In this document: positions 17,456 to 27,119 of the stretch, one piece after another
Position numbering within the stretch: position 1 is the stretch's first letter
How the letters are laid out: each line of letters opens with the position of its first letter
NCBI GenBank assembly: GCA_024372495.1
Contig: CP099977.1
Span: forward strand, 2,976,001-3,040,000
Reading direction: 5' to 3'
Length of the DNA: 64,000 bases
DNA from: Pseudarthrobacter sp. Fe7
GTDB taxonomy: Bacteria; Actinomycetota; Actinomycetes; Actinomycetales; Micrococcaceae
Position numbers and translations under genes: made by a program
Notes under the pieces: generated by a model
The model's database searches: none
Told to the model about the DNA's origin: nothing
Seen by the model: only the letters and a program-made list of their open reading frames with translations

Positions 17456-19117
17456 ATGCTTTTTGAGCCGTTGTATGCGTACTACCGGACCCTGGGGCAC
17501 AGGGGCCGGGCGGTGTTATTCCAGCTTCCGCTGTCGGTGACGATGCTGCTGGTGACGGTCCTGACGATGGTCCTGCACCCGCAACTTGATGTGGGCGGCC
17601 CATTTTTGTACAGCCTGGGAATCCATGTTCTCCTGCTTGCCGCGTGCTCCCTGGTGCCGTGGGGCCGCCTCCCGGAACGGGCTGTGCTCATCATCCCGGT
17701 CCTTGACTGTATAGCCGTTGGGATCTCCCGCGAGGCCGCCGACCAGTACCTCACCGTCCTGGGCTTCCTCCTGGTCTTTCCTGTCGTGTGGCTGGCGGCG
17801 GACCGGCGCCGCACCGGTGTCCTGCTCGCTGTCGTCGCCACCATCCTCAGCGCCGTGCTGCCCCCGGTCATTCTCGGTACGGGCTTCGACGGGCCGGACT
17901 TCATCCGGATCGTCCTCCTGCCCGTCATCCTCGGAGCAACCGCGCTCACCACCCACGGAATCGCCAACGCCCTGTCGCTCCAACGGCAACAGCTGGAAGC
18001 CCAGAGCTGCAAGGTCCGGGACCTCCTGATCGCCAGCGAGGACCGTGAACGCCTGCTTAGCAGCGTCATGGACACTGTCAGTGTAGGAGTGTGCGCCGTT
18101 GACGCTAACGGTCAGGCGGTGCTTGCCAACCACCAATTCAGCAGCCGTTTCGGCGGGACCGTCACCGGCAGGCAGCTAACTGATGAGCCGCCGGGCTTCC
18201 TCGTCTATGGCCCTGACCGGAAGCAACCGCTTCCTCCGGATCGACGCCCCGGGTTCCGGGCGGCACGAGGAGAGTCGTTCACTGACGAACTGATCTGGGC
18301 AGACAACGGAACCAGCCAAAGGGCCTACTCCGCAACATGCCGGCTGATCCTTGGCTCCCGTGGCGAACACCGGGGAGCGGTCATGGCGTTCACCGACGTC
18401 ACAGCCCTGGTCGAAGCACTCTCGGCCAAAGACCAGTTCGTCTCCAGCGTCTCCCACGAATTGCGGACCCCGCTGACCTCGATCCTGGGCTACCTGGACC
18501 TGGCCCTGGACGAGGAGAACGTTGATCCCGAGGTGGAGCTCTACCTGACCGTGGCCAAACGCAACGCCGCACGGCTCCTGCACTTGGTCGGAGACCTTCT
18601 CACCGTCGCTGCCGGCGCCCTGACCATAGAGCCCCGCCACGCGGACCTGGCCGAAGTTGTCCGTCACAGCATCGAGGCCGCAGAGCCTAAAGCGAAGGCC
18701 GACGGCATCACCCTGGACCTGCTCGCCCATGGAACCGCCACGGGTTACTTTGACCCCGAACGGCTCCGCCAGGCCATCGACAACCTCATCTCCAACGCCA
18801 TCAAATACACGCCCCGCGGCGGTAAAGTCACCGTCACGATAGACACGACCGGGCACGAACTCCGCTGCGAAATCACCGACACCGGCGTTGGCATGAACGA
18901 GGAAGAGATGGATCAGGCCTTTACCCGCTTCTTCCGGGCCGCAAACGCACACTCCTCGACCATTCCCGGCGCCGGGCTGGGCCTGGCAATCACTAAATCC
19001 ATCGTCGAAAACCACCGCGGCTACATCACGCTCTCCAGCAGGCCCGGAGAGGGCACAACCGCAACCCTGACCCTCCCGGCCGCCGATGCGGATGCCGCAT
19101 CCATGGTGACCGCCTAG
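17456..19117 (+). CDS. Membrane sensor histidine kinase
   Basis: A 553-residue kinase. Five or six membrane helices (about 20-170) form the sensor. A PAS-like domain spans about 200-320 (VMDTVSVGVCAVDANGQAVL, VMAFTDVTALV). The dimerisation helix follows, with H-box FVSSVSHELRTPLTS, phospho-His 334. The HATPase part has N-box around DNLISNAIKYTP (442-453), G1 DTGVGM (475-480) and G2 GAGLGLAI (505-512). No response regulator gene is adjacent, so it is an orphan kinase or partners with one elsewhere. The upstream SpoIIAA-like gene may be linked. Confidence 0.85.
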   Translation: MLFEPLYAYYRTLGHRGRAVLFQLPLSVTMLLVTVLTMVLHPQLDVGGPFLYSLGIHVLLLAACSLVPWGRLPERAVLIIPVLDCIAVGISREAADQYLTVLGFLLVFPVVWLAADRRRTGVLLAVVATILSAVLPPVILGTGFDGPDFIRIVLLPVILGATALTTHGIANALSLQRQQLEAQSCKVRDLLIASEDRERLLSSVMDTVSVGVCAVDANGQAVLANHQFSSRFGGTVTGRQLTDEPPGFLVYGPDRKQPLPPDRRPGFRAARGESFTDELIWADNGTSQRAYSATCRLILGSRGEHRGAVMAFTDVTALVEALSAKDQFVSSVSHELRTPLTSILGYLDLALDEENVDPEVELYLTVAKRNAARLLHLVGDLLTVAAGALTIEPRHADLAEVVRHSIEAAEPKAKADGITLDLLAHGTATGYFDPERLRQAIDNLISNAIKYTPRGGKVTVTIDTTGHELRCEITDTGVGMNEEEMDQAFTRFFRAANAHSSTIPGAGLGLAITKSIVENHRGYITLSSRPGEGTTATLTLPAADADAASMVTA

Positions 19118-19245
19118 CACGTGCCCCCCCTACAGAGCACCGGGCGGCTGGGGAGAAATAGGGGGGCCGCTCCCCCTCGACTGGTCACCTGCCCGGGCCT
19201 ATCCTTGCCTCGCAAGATCCCGACAATGATGACGGAGGTGTCGAC

Positions 19246-19639
19246 ATGGGAGCACAGGAAGACACAGCACTGGTGCGGCGCGGCTATGAGGCGTTCACCG
19301 CCAGCGACATGGACACGCTCAGGGAACTGTTCGCCGAGGACGCCGTCTGGCATATTGGCGGCACCGGGCCCCTGTCCGGAGACAAGAAGGGCCGGGACGC
19401 AATCCTTGCCTATTTCGGTGAGCTGTATTCACGCTCGAATGGCACGCTCAAAGTCACCTTGGACGACGTGGCCTCGGGGGGACAAATACACGATTGGCGT
19501 CCAGTCGGGCCATGCGGAGCGCGACGGGAAAACCTTGGACCAGCGGACTGTCATAGTGTTCACCATCTCCGATGACAAAGTAATCGAGGCCCTGGAGATG
19601 GCCGAAGATACCGCCGTGGCGGACGGCTTCTGGTCCTGA
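19246..19639 (+). CDS. NTF2-like protein, frameshifted
   Basis: Starts MGAQEDTALVRRGYEAFTAS and continues LRELFAEDAVWHIGGTGPLS, AILAYFGELYSRSNGT. One extra G in the run GGGGGG near 19478 moves the reading into DKYTIGVQSGHAERDGKTLD and VIVFTISDDKVIEALE, ending DGFWS. Corrected length 130 residues. It closely matches the intact NTF2-like gene at 26068-26460, which fixes both start and frame. Such proteins are usually small isomerase-like or ligand-binding enzymes. The His-x-x-R-D-G-K segment is the family's beta turn. Role unknown. Confidence 0.65.
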
Positions 19640-20206
19640 CCGCGTCGCGAGACGGTAAGCTCTTTCGCCGCAACGCGCACGGAATCTTTGCCAAGGCAAT
19701 TATCAGCATGCTTAGTATGGTTGCAGTCGATCAGAAACGGCTGCGGACGGGAATCGAGATACGTGCGCTCAGCCAACGGGGCGCACCTTTTTCGTGTCTC
19801 TGGAACGATCAGTGGTGCAGGCGGCTCCCCTGGGCCGCGCTGTACTCTGACAGGCGGGTCACGCCTATGGGGAACATCTGGGCATATCTACCCCAACACG
19901 CGGTGAAACAGTCCCCGAAAGCGTGCTGAATGGCGGGGTACTTCCTAGCTTGACGGAATATCAACTATCGGCTCTTTAAAACAGCCGGGGGAGTGACTGC
20001 AAAAGTGGTTGTTTCCTGCCATCATCTGCGGATCGAGGGGGCGATAGACGAGGTGTGTCGCCCGCGACGCTTCTTTATTTGTCGGCTGCTATGTAGTCTC
20101 GGACTTAGTAGATAGACTTTTCCAGTCTGGTGGTCCTCAGAGGCCTTATTCCGCCCAGCGACCGGGAGCATTGCTTCGCAAGTCGTAGAAGGCCGATTAG
20201 GGCACC
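19640..20206. other. Gene-free stretch
   Basis: No convincing gene or structured element seen on either strand. Confidence 0.4.
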
Positions 20207-20785
20207 GTGGAACCGTTCACCGATACAAACACCCCACCGCTGTCCATCGCTCAGGCCGATTGGGCTCTCCACGACGAACGCGACTTGGCGCTGCTCGTGG
20301 CCCAAAAGGCGGACACTGACCTGTTGGCCCTGCACGAGACACTGATTGCCGCGGTGACCATCCGGGTCGGCGAGGTCGAGGCCGCTGAATGGGCCCTTGA
20401 CCAAGCAAAAACCTCGTGCGACGTGGAGATAGCGGCCGCGCTGGCCGCCGGGGTCCCGGCTGAAAAGATCCTGATGGCGGCAGGCGACCTGGCGTCGATC
20501 CCGACCGAACTCGCCGAAATACTGACCCTGCGCCCGCCGACCTGTATCTCGAATGCCTCCTCTACTGTCACGGTAACAACGCTTACTTCCCTCCCTGCCG
20601 CAGCCGCAGGAGCAGACGAAATGGAGAACCTAGCCACACAGAAACAGCGCCGTCCGGCATCCGAAGCAGCACCGGGAAGCGCCAAGTGGTGGCTTGGCAC
20701 TTCGCTCACCCGTGTAACCCTCCGGACCCGGGTGAGGACGCGTACAACAAGACCATCCCGGTGCAGGTCACGCCTTGGGAAGTGA
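20207..20785 (+). CDS. Hypothetical helical protein
   Basis: A 192-residue frame. Residues 10-110 are strongly helical with heptad-like spacing (AQADWALHDERDLALLVAQK, IRVGEVEAAEWALDQAK, VEIAAALAAGVPAEKIL), consistent with a coiled-coil-type domain. The tail from about 120 is low complexity and very basic at the end (RTRTTRPSRCRSRLGK), which may reflect a late frameshift. I do not recognise the family. It stands alone. Confidence 0.45.
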   Translation: MEPFTDTNTPPLSIAQADWALHDERDLALLVAQKADTDLLALHETLIAAVTIRVGEVEAAEWALDQAKTSCDVEIAAALAAGVPAEKILMAAGDLASIPTELAEILTLRPPTCISNASSTVTVTTLTSLPAAAAGADEMENLATQKQRRPASEAAPGSAKWWLGTSLTRVTLRTRVRTRTTRPSRCRSRLGK

Positions 20786-21145
20786 ACTCCAACCCCGCCT
20801 AGCGCAGCAGACTCTCCACGTAGGCTCAACGCTGCCCCTTGTCTGTTGGCACGAGGAGCCACAGGGTGAGCGCCGACATCTTTATTCCGCGTCGATCCGA
20901 AGCGATCCCGGGGACGTATCCCGGGCCCTTTTGGCCCAAGGACTCAGTTCGACGGCACGGCCCGTCAGCACCACTGAGATGTTGTCCAACAACGGGACCA
21001 CTTGTCGGATGTCGCGTACGGCTGGGAGTTCACTGAGATTTTCCCTTCACCGCCTCCACCCGCCCGTGACCTGTGGAAGGCTGTGTTGGTGGCGCCTCCT
21101 ACTAGTGCGCCACCGCGCCGTTACCACCCTTTTGAAAGGATCACT
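20786..21145. other. Gene-free stretch
   Basis: No gene seen. GAAAGGA at 21134-21140 is the ribosome-binding site of the VOC gene. Confidence 0.4.
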
Positions 21146-21943
21146 ATGCCCGTACGAAACGAAGCGTGGCCTGAAGGAACACCGAACTGGGTCGACGCCC
21201 AGGTGGACGATGTTGAGGCCGCCGCGAGCTTTTACTCCACCTTGTTCGGCTGGGACATTCAGGACGCCGGACCCGGCGCTGGCGGCTACCACATGGCCTT
21301 TCTCGACGGATCCGTCGTGGCCGGGATCGGCCCAAAACCAGAGAACGCCGGTCCCATGCCTTCGGTGTGGAGCACTTACATCGCTGTTGACGACGCCGAT
21401 GCCACCGCAGCGAAAATCACCGAAGCCGGCGGATCGCTGATGATGCCGCCATTCGACGTCATGGAACAAGGCCGGATGACCGTGGCCTTCGACGCCGCCG
21501 GCGCCGCGTTCGGGCTCTGGCAGGCCAAGGCACACCACGGCATCGCCGTCCACGGCGAACCCGGATCCGTGACCTGGAACGAGTTGCACACTCGCGACTA
21601 CCAGCGGTCCCGGGACTTCTACGCGCAGGTCTTCGGCTACACCTACACCGACCTCGAGGGCGGGGATGAATTCACCTACGCCACCGTCGAACGCGCCGCA
21701 GACTCTCAGACCGTCGGCGGCATCAGCCACGACACCTCCCTGGCCGAGGGAATGCCCAACTACTGGCTGACTTGGTTCGCCGTCGCCGACCCGGACGCCA
21801 CCATCGAGCAAGCCACCGGACTCGGAGCCGGCGTCCTGTTCCCCGCCACCGACAGCCCATTCGGCCGAATGGCCGTCCTCCGGGGGCCACAGGGCGAAGT
21901 CTTCGGCATAATCCAACTACCCGCCACCCAAGCCCACGGATAG
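21146..21943 (+). CDS. Two-domain VOC (glyoxalase-like) protein
   Basis: A 265-residue protein of two tandem VOC domains, the fold of glyoxalase I, extradiol dioxygenases and fosfomycin-resistance proteins. Domain 1 (about 10-125) has NWVDAQVDDVEAAASFYSTL and FGWDI. Domain 2 (about 138-262) has TWNELHTRDYQRSRDFYAQV and FGYTY, ending GPQGEVFGIIQ. His146 of WNELHT and the Glu late in each domain are candidate metal ligands. The start follows GAAAGGA by five bases; the frame opens 144 bases earlier without good coding character. A terminator-like hairpin follows the stop. Confidence 0.8.
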   Translation: MPVRNEAWPEGTPNWVDAQVDDVEAAASFYSTLFGWDIQDAGPGAGGYHMAFLDGSVVAGIGPKPENAGPMPSVWSTYIAVDDADATAAKITEAGGSLMMPPFDVMEQGRMTVAFDAAGAAFGLWQAKAHHGIAVHGEPGSVTWNELHTRDYQRSRDFYAQVFGYTYTDLEGGDEFTYATVERAADSQTVGGISHDTSLAEGMPNYWLTWFAVADPDATIEQATGLGAGVLFPATDSPFGRMAVLRGPQGEVFGIIQLPATQAHG

Positions 21944-21965
21944 TGACCAGGCCTGTGACGCTGGC

Positions 21966-21996
21966 GGGTAGCCGGTACCCATCCTGCCGGCTACCC
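21966..21996 (+). terminator. Terminator-like hairpin
   Basis: GGGTAGCCGG pairs perfectly with CCGGCTACCC (10 bp, 11-base loop), 22 bases after the VOC stop. Confidence 0.5.
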
Positions 21997-22189
21997 TCCG
22001 AGGTCCCTGAGGCGAACAAACAACGGCTTTACAGGTGAGGGGCTGGCGGACCCGGCCAGCGAACCGGAAAGGGTCCCTGCACGCCAGCGAACGGACTGCT
22101 GGCGGGAAGGCCCTGCCTTGCTTACAGTTGGCGACTGCTTTTCGGGCACAGCCAAAAACGTTCACACTGCTAATAGTTGAAAGGTAAAA

Positions 22190-22624
22190 ATGGCCCACGC
22201 CGAAAATGAGATCACTATCCGCCGCTCACCACAGGATGTCTACGCCTTCCTCGCGGACGGATTGCACAACCCGCAGTGGCGCCGGGGAGTTCGGTCGATT
22301 GCCTTGACAGGTGGAACTCCCGGGGCCTTGGGCGCCGTCTACAGTCAGACTCTTACAGGACCGGGCGGGCGGCCGATCGCTGGCGACTACACGATCACCG
22401 CCGCCGAACCCGGGAAACGCCTGGGCTTCCAAGTCATCGCCGGCCCGGCGCGCCCCACCGGTGAGTACCAGCTGACCGAAGCCGCCACCGGGACCGTTGT
22501 CCGTTTCACACTGGACCTGCAGCCCAAAGGCCTAATGAAATTCGTTGAACCAGTGATCAAGCGGACCATGCGGGCCGAGGTCGACCAACTAGACAACCTC
22601 AAGAACATCCTGGAAACGCCATAA
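22190..22624 (+). CDS. SRPBCC-family protein
   Basis: A 144-residue START/Bet v1-like protein, a hydrophobic-cavity fold of polyketide cyclases and related binding proteins. The N-terminus ENEITIRRSPQDVYAFLADG, then NPQWRRGVRSIAL and the long C-terminal helix KFVEPVIKRTMRAEVDQLDN are typical. Ligand unknown. The TTGAAAGG stretch before the ATG provides a ribosome-binding site. It lies alone on the plus strand 430 bases before the ene-reductase. Confidence 0.75.
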   Translation: MAHAENEITIRRSPQDVYAFLADGLHNPQWRRGVRSIALTGGTPGALGAVYSQTLTGPGGRPIAGDYTITAAEPGKRLGFQVIAGPARPTGEYQLTEAATGTVVRFTLDLQPKGLMKFVEPVIKRTMRAEVDQLDNLKNILETP

Positions 22625-23054
22625 TTGAGTTCATCGGGACAACCACACCGCGCGAGTAGTAACCAGGTGGGTGGCGGCTAATTCTTTCCCCCGGACGCAA
22701 CGCTCAGATGGACAACCACGCCCCGTGCAACGGGAAATGCGGCCGCACTTTGCCTGCGGCCGTGTCAAAATCAAAAGCATGTAAAAAGTCGGATGCGCGC
22801 CCAATTGCCCCCTAGGATTTCGGCCGCTGCCCGAAGCGTCACCTGTGGGCCCGCGAACCCGTGCAACGACCCAAACAGTTGTACATCCCGAGCACGGACT
22901 ACGCGTCAGGTGAAGCGGCAATAACTGCTCCTGCTCCTGGGGAGAACCTCATGTGAGTGGGAATTTAATGTCACGGACTTGTCTTGCCGCTGATAGGGCT
23001 TGGATACGAACGCCCATGCCAGGAACGATCCCCAACACGTCAAAGGACATTTGC
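22625..23054. other. Gene-free stretch
   Basis: No gene seen. AAAGGA at 23042-23047 precedes the ene-reductase start. Confidence 0.4.
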
Positions 23055-24158
23055 ATGCCCAATCTTGATCCCCTGTGGAACACTCTCCGCATCGGCTCCA
23101 CAGAGTTGCCCAATCGTGTCGCTCTGGCGCCGATGACCCGGGTTAGCGCCTCCGAGGATGGTCATGCCACCGAGCGGATGGCATCGTACTACTCCCGCTT
23201 CGCCCGCGGAGGCTTCGGGCTGCTGATCACCGAGGGCATCTACACCGACACCGCCCACAGTCAGGGCTATCTCTTCCAGCCAGGCCTGGCCACGGCCGAA
23301 CAGACTGAATCCTGGGTAAAGGTGGTCGACGCTGTGCATGCCCGAGGGTCGCGGATCTTTGCCCAGCTGATGCACGCCGGCGCGCAGGCGCAGGGCAACC
23401 GCCACGTTGGCTCCACCATCGGCCCGTCCGCCGTTGCTCCCAAGGGCGAGCAGCTGGGCTTTTACCGTGGCGAAGGACCCTACCCGGAGCCTGAAGAGGC
23501 CACCCGCGCGCAGATGCAGCACGTGCGTGAAGGCTTCGTGAACGCTGCGTTGAACGCAAAGGCTGCCGGCTTTGATGGCGTGGAGATCCATGGCGCGAAC
23601 GGTTACCTGCTGGATCAGTTCCTCACGGACTACCTGAACCAGCGCACCGACCAGTATGGCGGCACGGCCGAGAACAGGGTGCGGTTTGTGGCTGAGGTAG
23701 CCCAGGCTGTCCGCGATGCCGTCGGCCCTGACATGAGCGTCGGCATCCGCATCTCCCAGGGCAAGGTCAGCGACTACACCCACAAGTGGGCAGGCGGCGC
23801 GGACGAAGCGAAAACGATCTTCACCGCATTGGCTGCTATCGGTCTCGACTACATCCACACCACCGAGTACCGCGCTGACGCCCCCGCCTTCGGCGACGAA
23901 GGGCCCTCACTTGCGGCCCTCGCCAAGCAGCACACCGGGCTACCGGTCATCGCCAACGGCAACCTGGATGAACCGGAAGCAGCCGCGGCACTGATCGCTG
24001 ACGGTCAGGCCGACGTCATCGCCCTGGGCAAGGCAGCCCTCGCTACCCGCGACTGGCCCCGCCGGGCGCGCAGCAACGAAAGCCTCGAAGAACTCGACGG
24101 CAGCGTGTTCGCACCCCTCGCGGATGTCAAGGACTGGGAACTGGAACCCACCGCCTAA
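23055..24158 (+). CDS. Old yellow enzyme-type ene-reductase
   Basis: A 367-residue FMN-dependent NADH:flavin oxidoreductase that reduces activated C=C bonds. Visible marks: LPNRVALAPMTR (residues 15-26, phosphate end of FMN), GGFGLLITEGIY, AQLMHAG (substrate His region), the FDGVEIHGANGYLLDQFL block with H and N, GGTAENRVRFV, and HTTEYRA. Start chosen at the ATG seven bases after AAAGGA. It precedes the peroxiredoxin-like and haloacid-dehalogenase-like genes, probably as one unit. A paralogue of identical length lies at 30536-31639. Confidence 0.85.
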   Translation: MPNLDPLWNTLRIGSTELPNRVALAPMTRVSASEDGHATERMASYYSRFARGGFGLLITEGIYTDTAHSQGYLFQPGLATAEQTESWVKVVDAVHARGSRIFAQLMHAGAQAQGNRHVGSTIGPSAVAPKGEQLGFYRGEGPYPEPEEATRAQMQHVREGFVNAALNAKAAGFDGVEIHGANGYLLDQFLTDYLNQRTDQYGGTAENRVRFVAEVAQAVRDAVGPDMSVGIRISQGKVSDYTHKWAGGADEAKTIFTALAAIGLDYIHTTEYRADAPAFGDEGPSLAALAKQHTGLPVIANGNLDEPEAAAALIADGQADVIALGKAALATRDWPRRARSNESLEELDGSVFAPLADVKDWELEPTA

Positions 24159-24195
24159 GCCGCAGGCGCATCAACTTCTCACAAGGAGCGAAACC

Positions 24196-24720
24196 ATGAC
24201 ACTTCTTCCCGCACAGACAGCCCCCGACCTTCGCCTGGAACTGGTCAGCGGAGGAACCACCGACGACTTGAACCTGGGCACCGGGGCGGACGGCCGCTTC
24301 ACCCTGGTGGTTTTCTACCGGGGCCTGCACTGCCCCATCTGCCGCAAGCAACTGGCCGAGATCGAAAAGCGGATCGAAGATCTGCAGGCGGCGGGCATCG
24401 GCCGAACCGTCGCCGTCAGCATGGAAACAGCCGAGCGGAGCACCCGCGTCATGAACGACTGGCACCTGGCCAATCTCCCCGTCGCCTACGGACTCAGCGA
24501 GACCGCCGCACGGTCATGGGGCTTGAAGCTGTCCCGGGCGATCAAGGACGGCGAACCGGACCTCTTCAACGAACCAGGCATCTTCATCCTCGACGACGAC
24601 GGAACGCTGTTCTGGTCCAGCACCGCCACCATGCCCTTTGGCCGGCCGTCCCTGGACGACATCATGGCCGGAGTCCGTTACGCCCAGGACCACGACTACC
24701 CCGCCCGCGGAGCAGCATAA
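24196..24720 (+). CDS. Peroxiredoxin-like (AhpC/TSA) protein
   Basis: A 174-residue thioredoxin-fold protein. FTLVVFYRGLHCPICRKQL at about residues 34-52 carries the C-P-I-C pair in place of the usual peroxidatic T-x-x-C, so it may work as a thiol peroxidase or disulfide reductase. The C-terminal part GIFILDDDGTLFWSS is the family strand pair. AAGGAG lies eight bases before the ATG. It follows the ene-reductase by 37 bases and is followed by a strong hairpin, so it likely ends a two-gene transcript protecting against reactive or thiol-reactive compounds. Confidence 0.75.
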   Translation: MTLLPAQTAPDLRLELVSGGTTDDLNLGTGADGRFTLVVFYRGLHCPICRKQLAEIEKRIEDLQAAGIGRTVAVSMETAERSTRVMNDWHLANLPVAYGLSETAARSWGLKLSRAIKDGEPDLFNEPGIFILDDDGTLFWSSTATMPFGRPSLDDIMAGVRYAQDHDYPARGAA

Positions 24721-24754
24721 GGCTCCGCAGCCACGCTTGCACTCTCACCCGTCG

Positions 24755-24789
24755 CGTACGCCTTCGGCTGTCCGCTGCGAAGGCGTACG
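24755..24789 (+). terminator. Terminator-like hairpin
   Basis: CGTACGCCTTCG pairs perfectly with CGAAGGCGTACG (12 bp, 11-base loop), 34 bases after the peroxiredoxin-like gene. Confidence 0.5.
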
Positions 24790-24824
24790 GGCCGAACCCA
24801 CCAGGAACGAAAGGGTCAGCCTGT

Positions 24825-25502
24825 ATGAAGAAGCCTGCTGTCATTGTTTTCGATGTGAACGAGACCCTTTCGGACATGTCCCCCATGGCCCAACGCTTTG
24901 CCAACGTCGGGGCACCGGAGCACATGGCCAAGCTCTGGTTCGCGATCCTGCTTCGGGACGGGTTCGCCCTCACCGCCGCCGGCGACAACGGGTCGTTCGC
25001 TGACATCGGAGCCGAAGTCCTCCGCGGCATGCTCACCGGAATGAAGCTGAACCGCGACACTGAGAGCGCCGTCGATCACATCATGACCGGCTTCTCCAGC
25101 CTGAGCCTGCACCCCGACGTAGTGCAGGGTATCCAGGCCCTGCACGGCGCCGGCTACCGCCTGATCACGCTCTCCAACGGCTCCACCCAGCTCGCCGAAA
25201 AACTCTTCACCACCGCCGGCATCAGGGACAAGTTCGAGAAGCTGCTCTCCGTCGAAGACGCCCCGACTTGGAAGCCCGGCAGAACGTCCTACGAATACGC
25301 CGCTACCATCTGCGGCGTCAACACGGCGGAGATGATCCTGACCGCTGTCCATCCGTGGGACATCCACGGCGCCGCCCGCGCCGGCCTCTCAACGGCCTGG
25401 ATCAACCGTGAAGGGGCCCAGTATCCCCAGTACTTCCAGGCACCTGACCAGACGGTGGCCAAACTACCCGACCTCCTCGACGCCCTGGCCACCGAAGGCT
25501 AA
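24825..25502 (+). CDS. Haloacid dehalogenase type II-like hydrolase
   Basis: A 225-residue HAD-superfamily enzyme. Motif I is VIVFDVNETLSD, with nucleophile Asp9 or its neighbour. Motif II is LITLSNGST, then the lysine of motif III in W-K-P-G-R and the late acidic stretch around AVHPWDIHGA. The D-V-N-E-T-L form and length fit type II 2-haloacid dehalogenases, which hydrolyse C-halogen bonds of short acids, but related members act on phosphates. The start lies ten bases after AAGGG. It may share a function with the preceding reductase genes. Confidence 0.75.
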   Translation: MKKPAVIVFDVNETLSDMSPMAQRFANVGAPEHMAKLWFAILLRDGFALTAAGDNGSFADIGAEVLRGMLTGMKLNRDTESAVDHIMTGFSSLSLHPDVVQGIQALHGAGYRLITLSNGSTQLAEKLFTTAGIRDKFEKLLSVEDAPTWKPGRTSYEYAATICGVNTAEMILTAVHPWDIHGAARAGLSTAWINREGAQYPQYFQAPDQTVAKLPDLLDALATEG

Positions 25503-26067
25503 CCCGCGCAGCCGCCAGGGAAATCGTCCTCTGCTGACGAAGGGTTCGCTTGGGCGTAGCCCGTCCTCGTGGCCAGCATCGTTGCCCGTGCCCGTTGGGA
25601 TGGGTCTACCGCTGTCTCGGTGTGGTGAGCTCTTTAGTGAGCGGAGGGCTTTTCGCGAAGCGGTCCTTGAGATCCTCCAGAGAGGGTAGACCGGCCAATC
25701 CGGCGCTTGTTCGGCAGAGCCTGCATGTTAGGGCCGGTGACGTCAGGGCAGGGAACAGATCCTGCCCCCAGCCATGAACGAGGGCGAACCGTGGAAGTGT
25801 AGCGACTTGGCTTGTTTCAGTGTGTACATGGACCACGCGCACGTCTCCAGCAGTGTCTTCAGCAGCCAATGCCCGACGGAACAGGTCCAGAGCCGGAGGC
25901 AGGCGGTTGCTCTTGGAGGCTCCAGCCTTCCTCGCGCCACTGTGGGGCGGAGCGTGGCCTGACGCCTCTAGTCGTTCCGGCGCTATTTGGGCCGTCTTTG
26001 GATGGGGTGCGGCCACGCTGATCGACGTCGGGCCCTGATGGGTCCGTAAACCGGGTTGGAGGCAGCC
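25503..26067. other. No clear gene
   Basis: A minus-strand frame (25606-26016) is open but has weak protein character. I see nothing else. Confidence 0.35.
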
Positions 26068-26460
26068 TCAAGCCCAAAATTCGTCGGCGCTGGCTGTATC
26101 GGTGAAGTATTCCCGGCCCTCTATTACCTTGCCGTCCCGCAGCACGAAAGCGATAGCTGTTGCGGCGTCCAGCGTCTTTCCGTTGTTTTGGGCGTGACTT
26201 TGCTGGATTCCGACCGTGTGCTCTTCGCCTCCCACGATGTCTTGGACCGTCGCTTGGAAGGTCCCTTGTGACCGGCTTCCGAGTTCCCCAAAGTAGGCCA
26301 GAACGGCGTCCCGGCCTTCCTTCTTTCCGGACAAGACGCCGCTGCCCGCCGCATACCAGACGGCATCTTCAGTAAAGAGTTCGGCGAGGGTATTTATGTC
26401 CCCTGCGTTAAAGGCTTCATATCCGCGCCGGATGAGTTCGGCGTTTTCCTGAGCACCCAT
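26068..26460 (-). CDS. NTF2-like protein
   Basis: A 130-residue SnoaL/NTF2-like protein, intact counterpart of the frameshifted gene at 19246-19639. It starts MGAQENAELIRRGYEAFNAG, with LAELFTEDAVWY, LAYFGELGSRSQGT and the C-terminal IAFVLRDGKVIEGREYFTD..DEFWA. No substrate residues can be named. It lies downstream of another, distinct NTF2-like gene on the same strand, separated from it by a terminator hairpin, so the two are probably separate transcripts. Confidence 0.75.
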   Translation of the reverse strand: MGAQENAELIRRGYEAFNAGDINTLAELFTEDAVWYAAGSGVLSGKKEGRDAVLAYFGELGSRSQGTFQATVQDIVGGEEHTVGIQQSHAQNNGKTLDAATAIAFVLRDGKVIEGREYFTDTASADEFWA

Positions 26461-26517
26461 TTCAAGTACCCACCCTTTCCATTAGTTTTTTGTAATAAAA
26501 ACAGTTGAGGCCAGGCC

Positions 26518-26549
26518 ACTGCTGGCCGGTAGGACAACGGGCCAGCAGT
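26518..26549 (-). terminator. Rho-independent terminator
   Basis: ACTGCTGGCC and GGCCAGCAGT form a 10-bp stem, followed on the minus strand by TGTTTTTATT. It follows the NTF2-like gene at 26604-27034. Confidence 0.6.
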
Positions 26550-26603
26550 AGGCCGGAGCTCCGTTACGGCTTTTCCGTTGCAAGTGGCAGTATGCATTCT
26601 GCT

Positions 26604-27034
26604 TCACGCTCGAGGCATCAGTCCGAACTGCGCCTTCATTGATGCGACATCCGAGTGGGCCCGAAAGGAGACAATCTTTCCGTCTCTGACGGAGGCGAAG
26701 TAAGTTTCCGTGCCGACCACTGACCTACCCGTCGCCGGGATCTCCTGATCTCCCATGTGCAAGGGACCGGTCTTGGTGCCGGTGAATTCCACTTCAGCGG
26801 CCACCTCCTTGTCACTGACCACGCGGCTGGTGGTCTTGACGTGCATGTCGGGAAAGGCCGAGAACCATGCGTCCATGTGGGACTGGACCTGGTCTCGTGT
26901 CCGGAAGGGCTCGGGGCCATTACATCCGAAAAGGTGAACTCATCCGCGAGCAAGCCGGCGGATCCGACCGGATCGTGCTGGTCCCAGGCCGCCATTCCCC
27001 GGACGTCAAGCTGCTCAACTTCAGCGCGTGACAT
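26604..27034 (-). CDS. NTF2-like protein (ester-cyclase type), frameshifted
   Basis: Starts MSRAEVEQLDVRGMAAWDQH and continues LLADEFTFSDVMAP. A missing C in the CCCC run near 26920 shifts to EPFRTRDQVQSHMDAWFSAF, then PDMHVKTTSRVVSD, VEFTGTKTGPL and YFASVRDGKIVSFRAHSD. Corrected length about 143 residues. The paralogue at 60388-60820 confirms start and frame. The FPDMHV ... SFRAHSD pattern is that of SnoaL-like polyketide-cyclase relatives. AAGGAG lies seven bases before the ATG, and the promoter region is conserved with the paralogue. Confidence 0.65.
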
Positions 27035-27119
27035 CCCACATCTCCTTCTTGAAAATGATCTGATGCGAATGATGCTAGCCCTGCCGGGGCGGGGATCAAT
27101 GGGCACTTGGACCCGAATA
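27035..27119 (-). promoter_or_regulatory. Promoter block conserved with 60303-60387
   Basis: The 85 bases before this NTF2-like gene closely match those before its paralogue, including GGCAGGGCTAGCATCAT and TTTTCAAGAAGGAGATGTG. TAGCAT fits a -10 element about 40 bases before the ATG. This suggests shared regulation. Confidence 0.55.

Noticed and set aside
18176-19120. Long minus-strand frame opposite the histidine kinase
   Set aside because: Gly/Val-rich antisense shadow typical of high-GC DNA; the kinase on the plus strand has complete motifs.
25606-26016. 136-codon minus-strand frame
   Set aside because: No recognised motif, no ribosome-binding site and mixed composition; not enough support.
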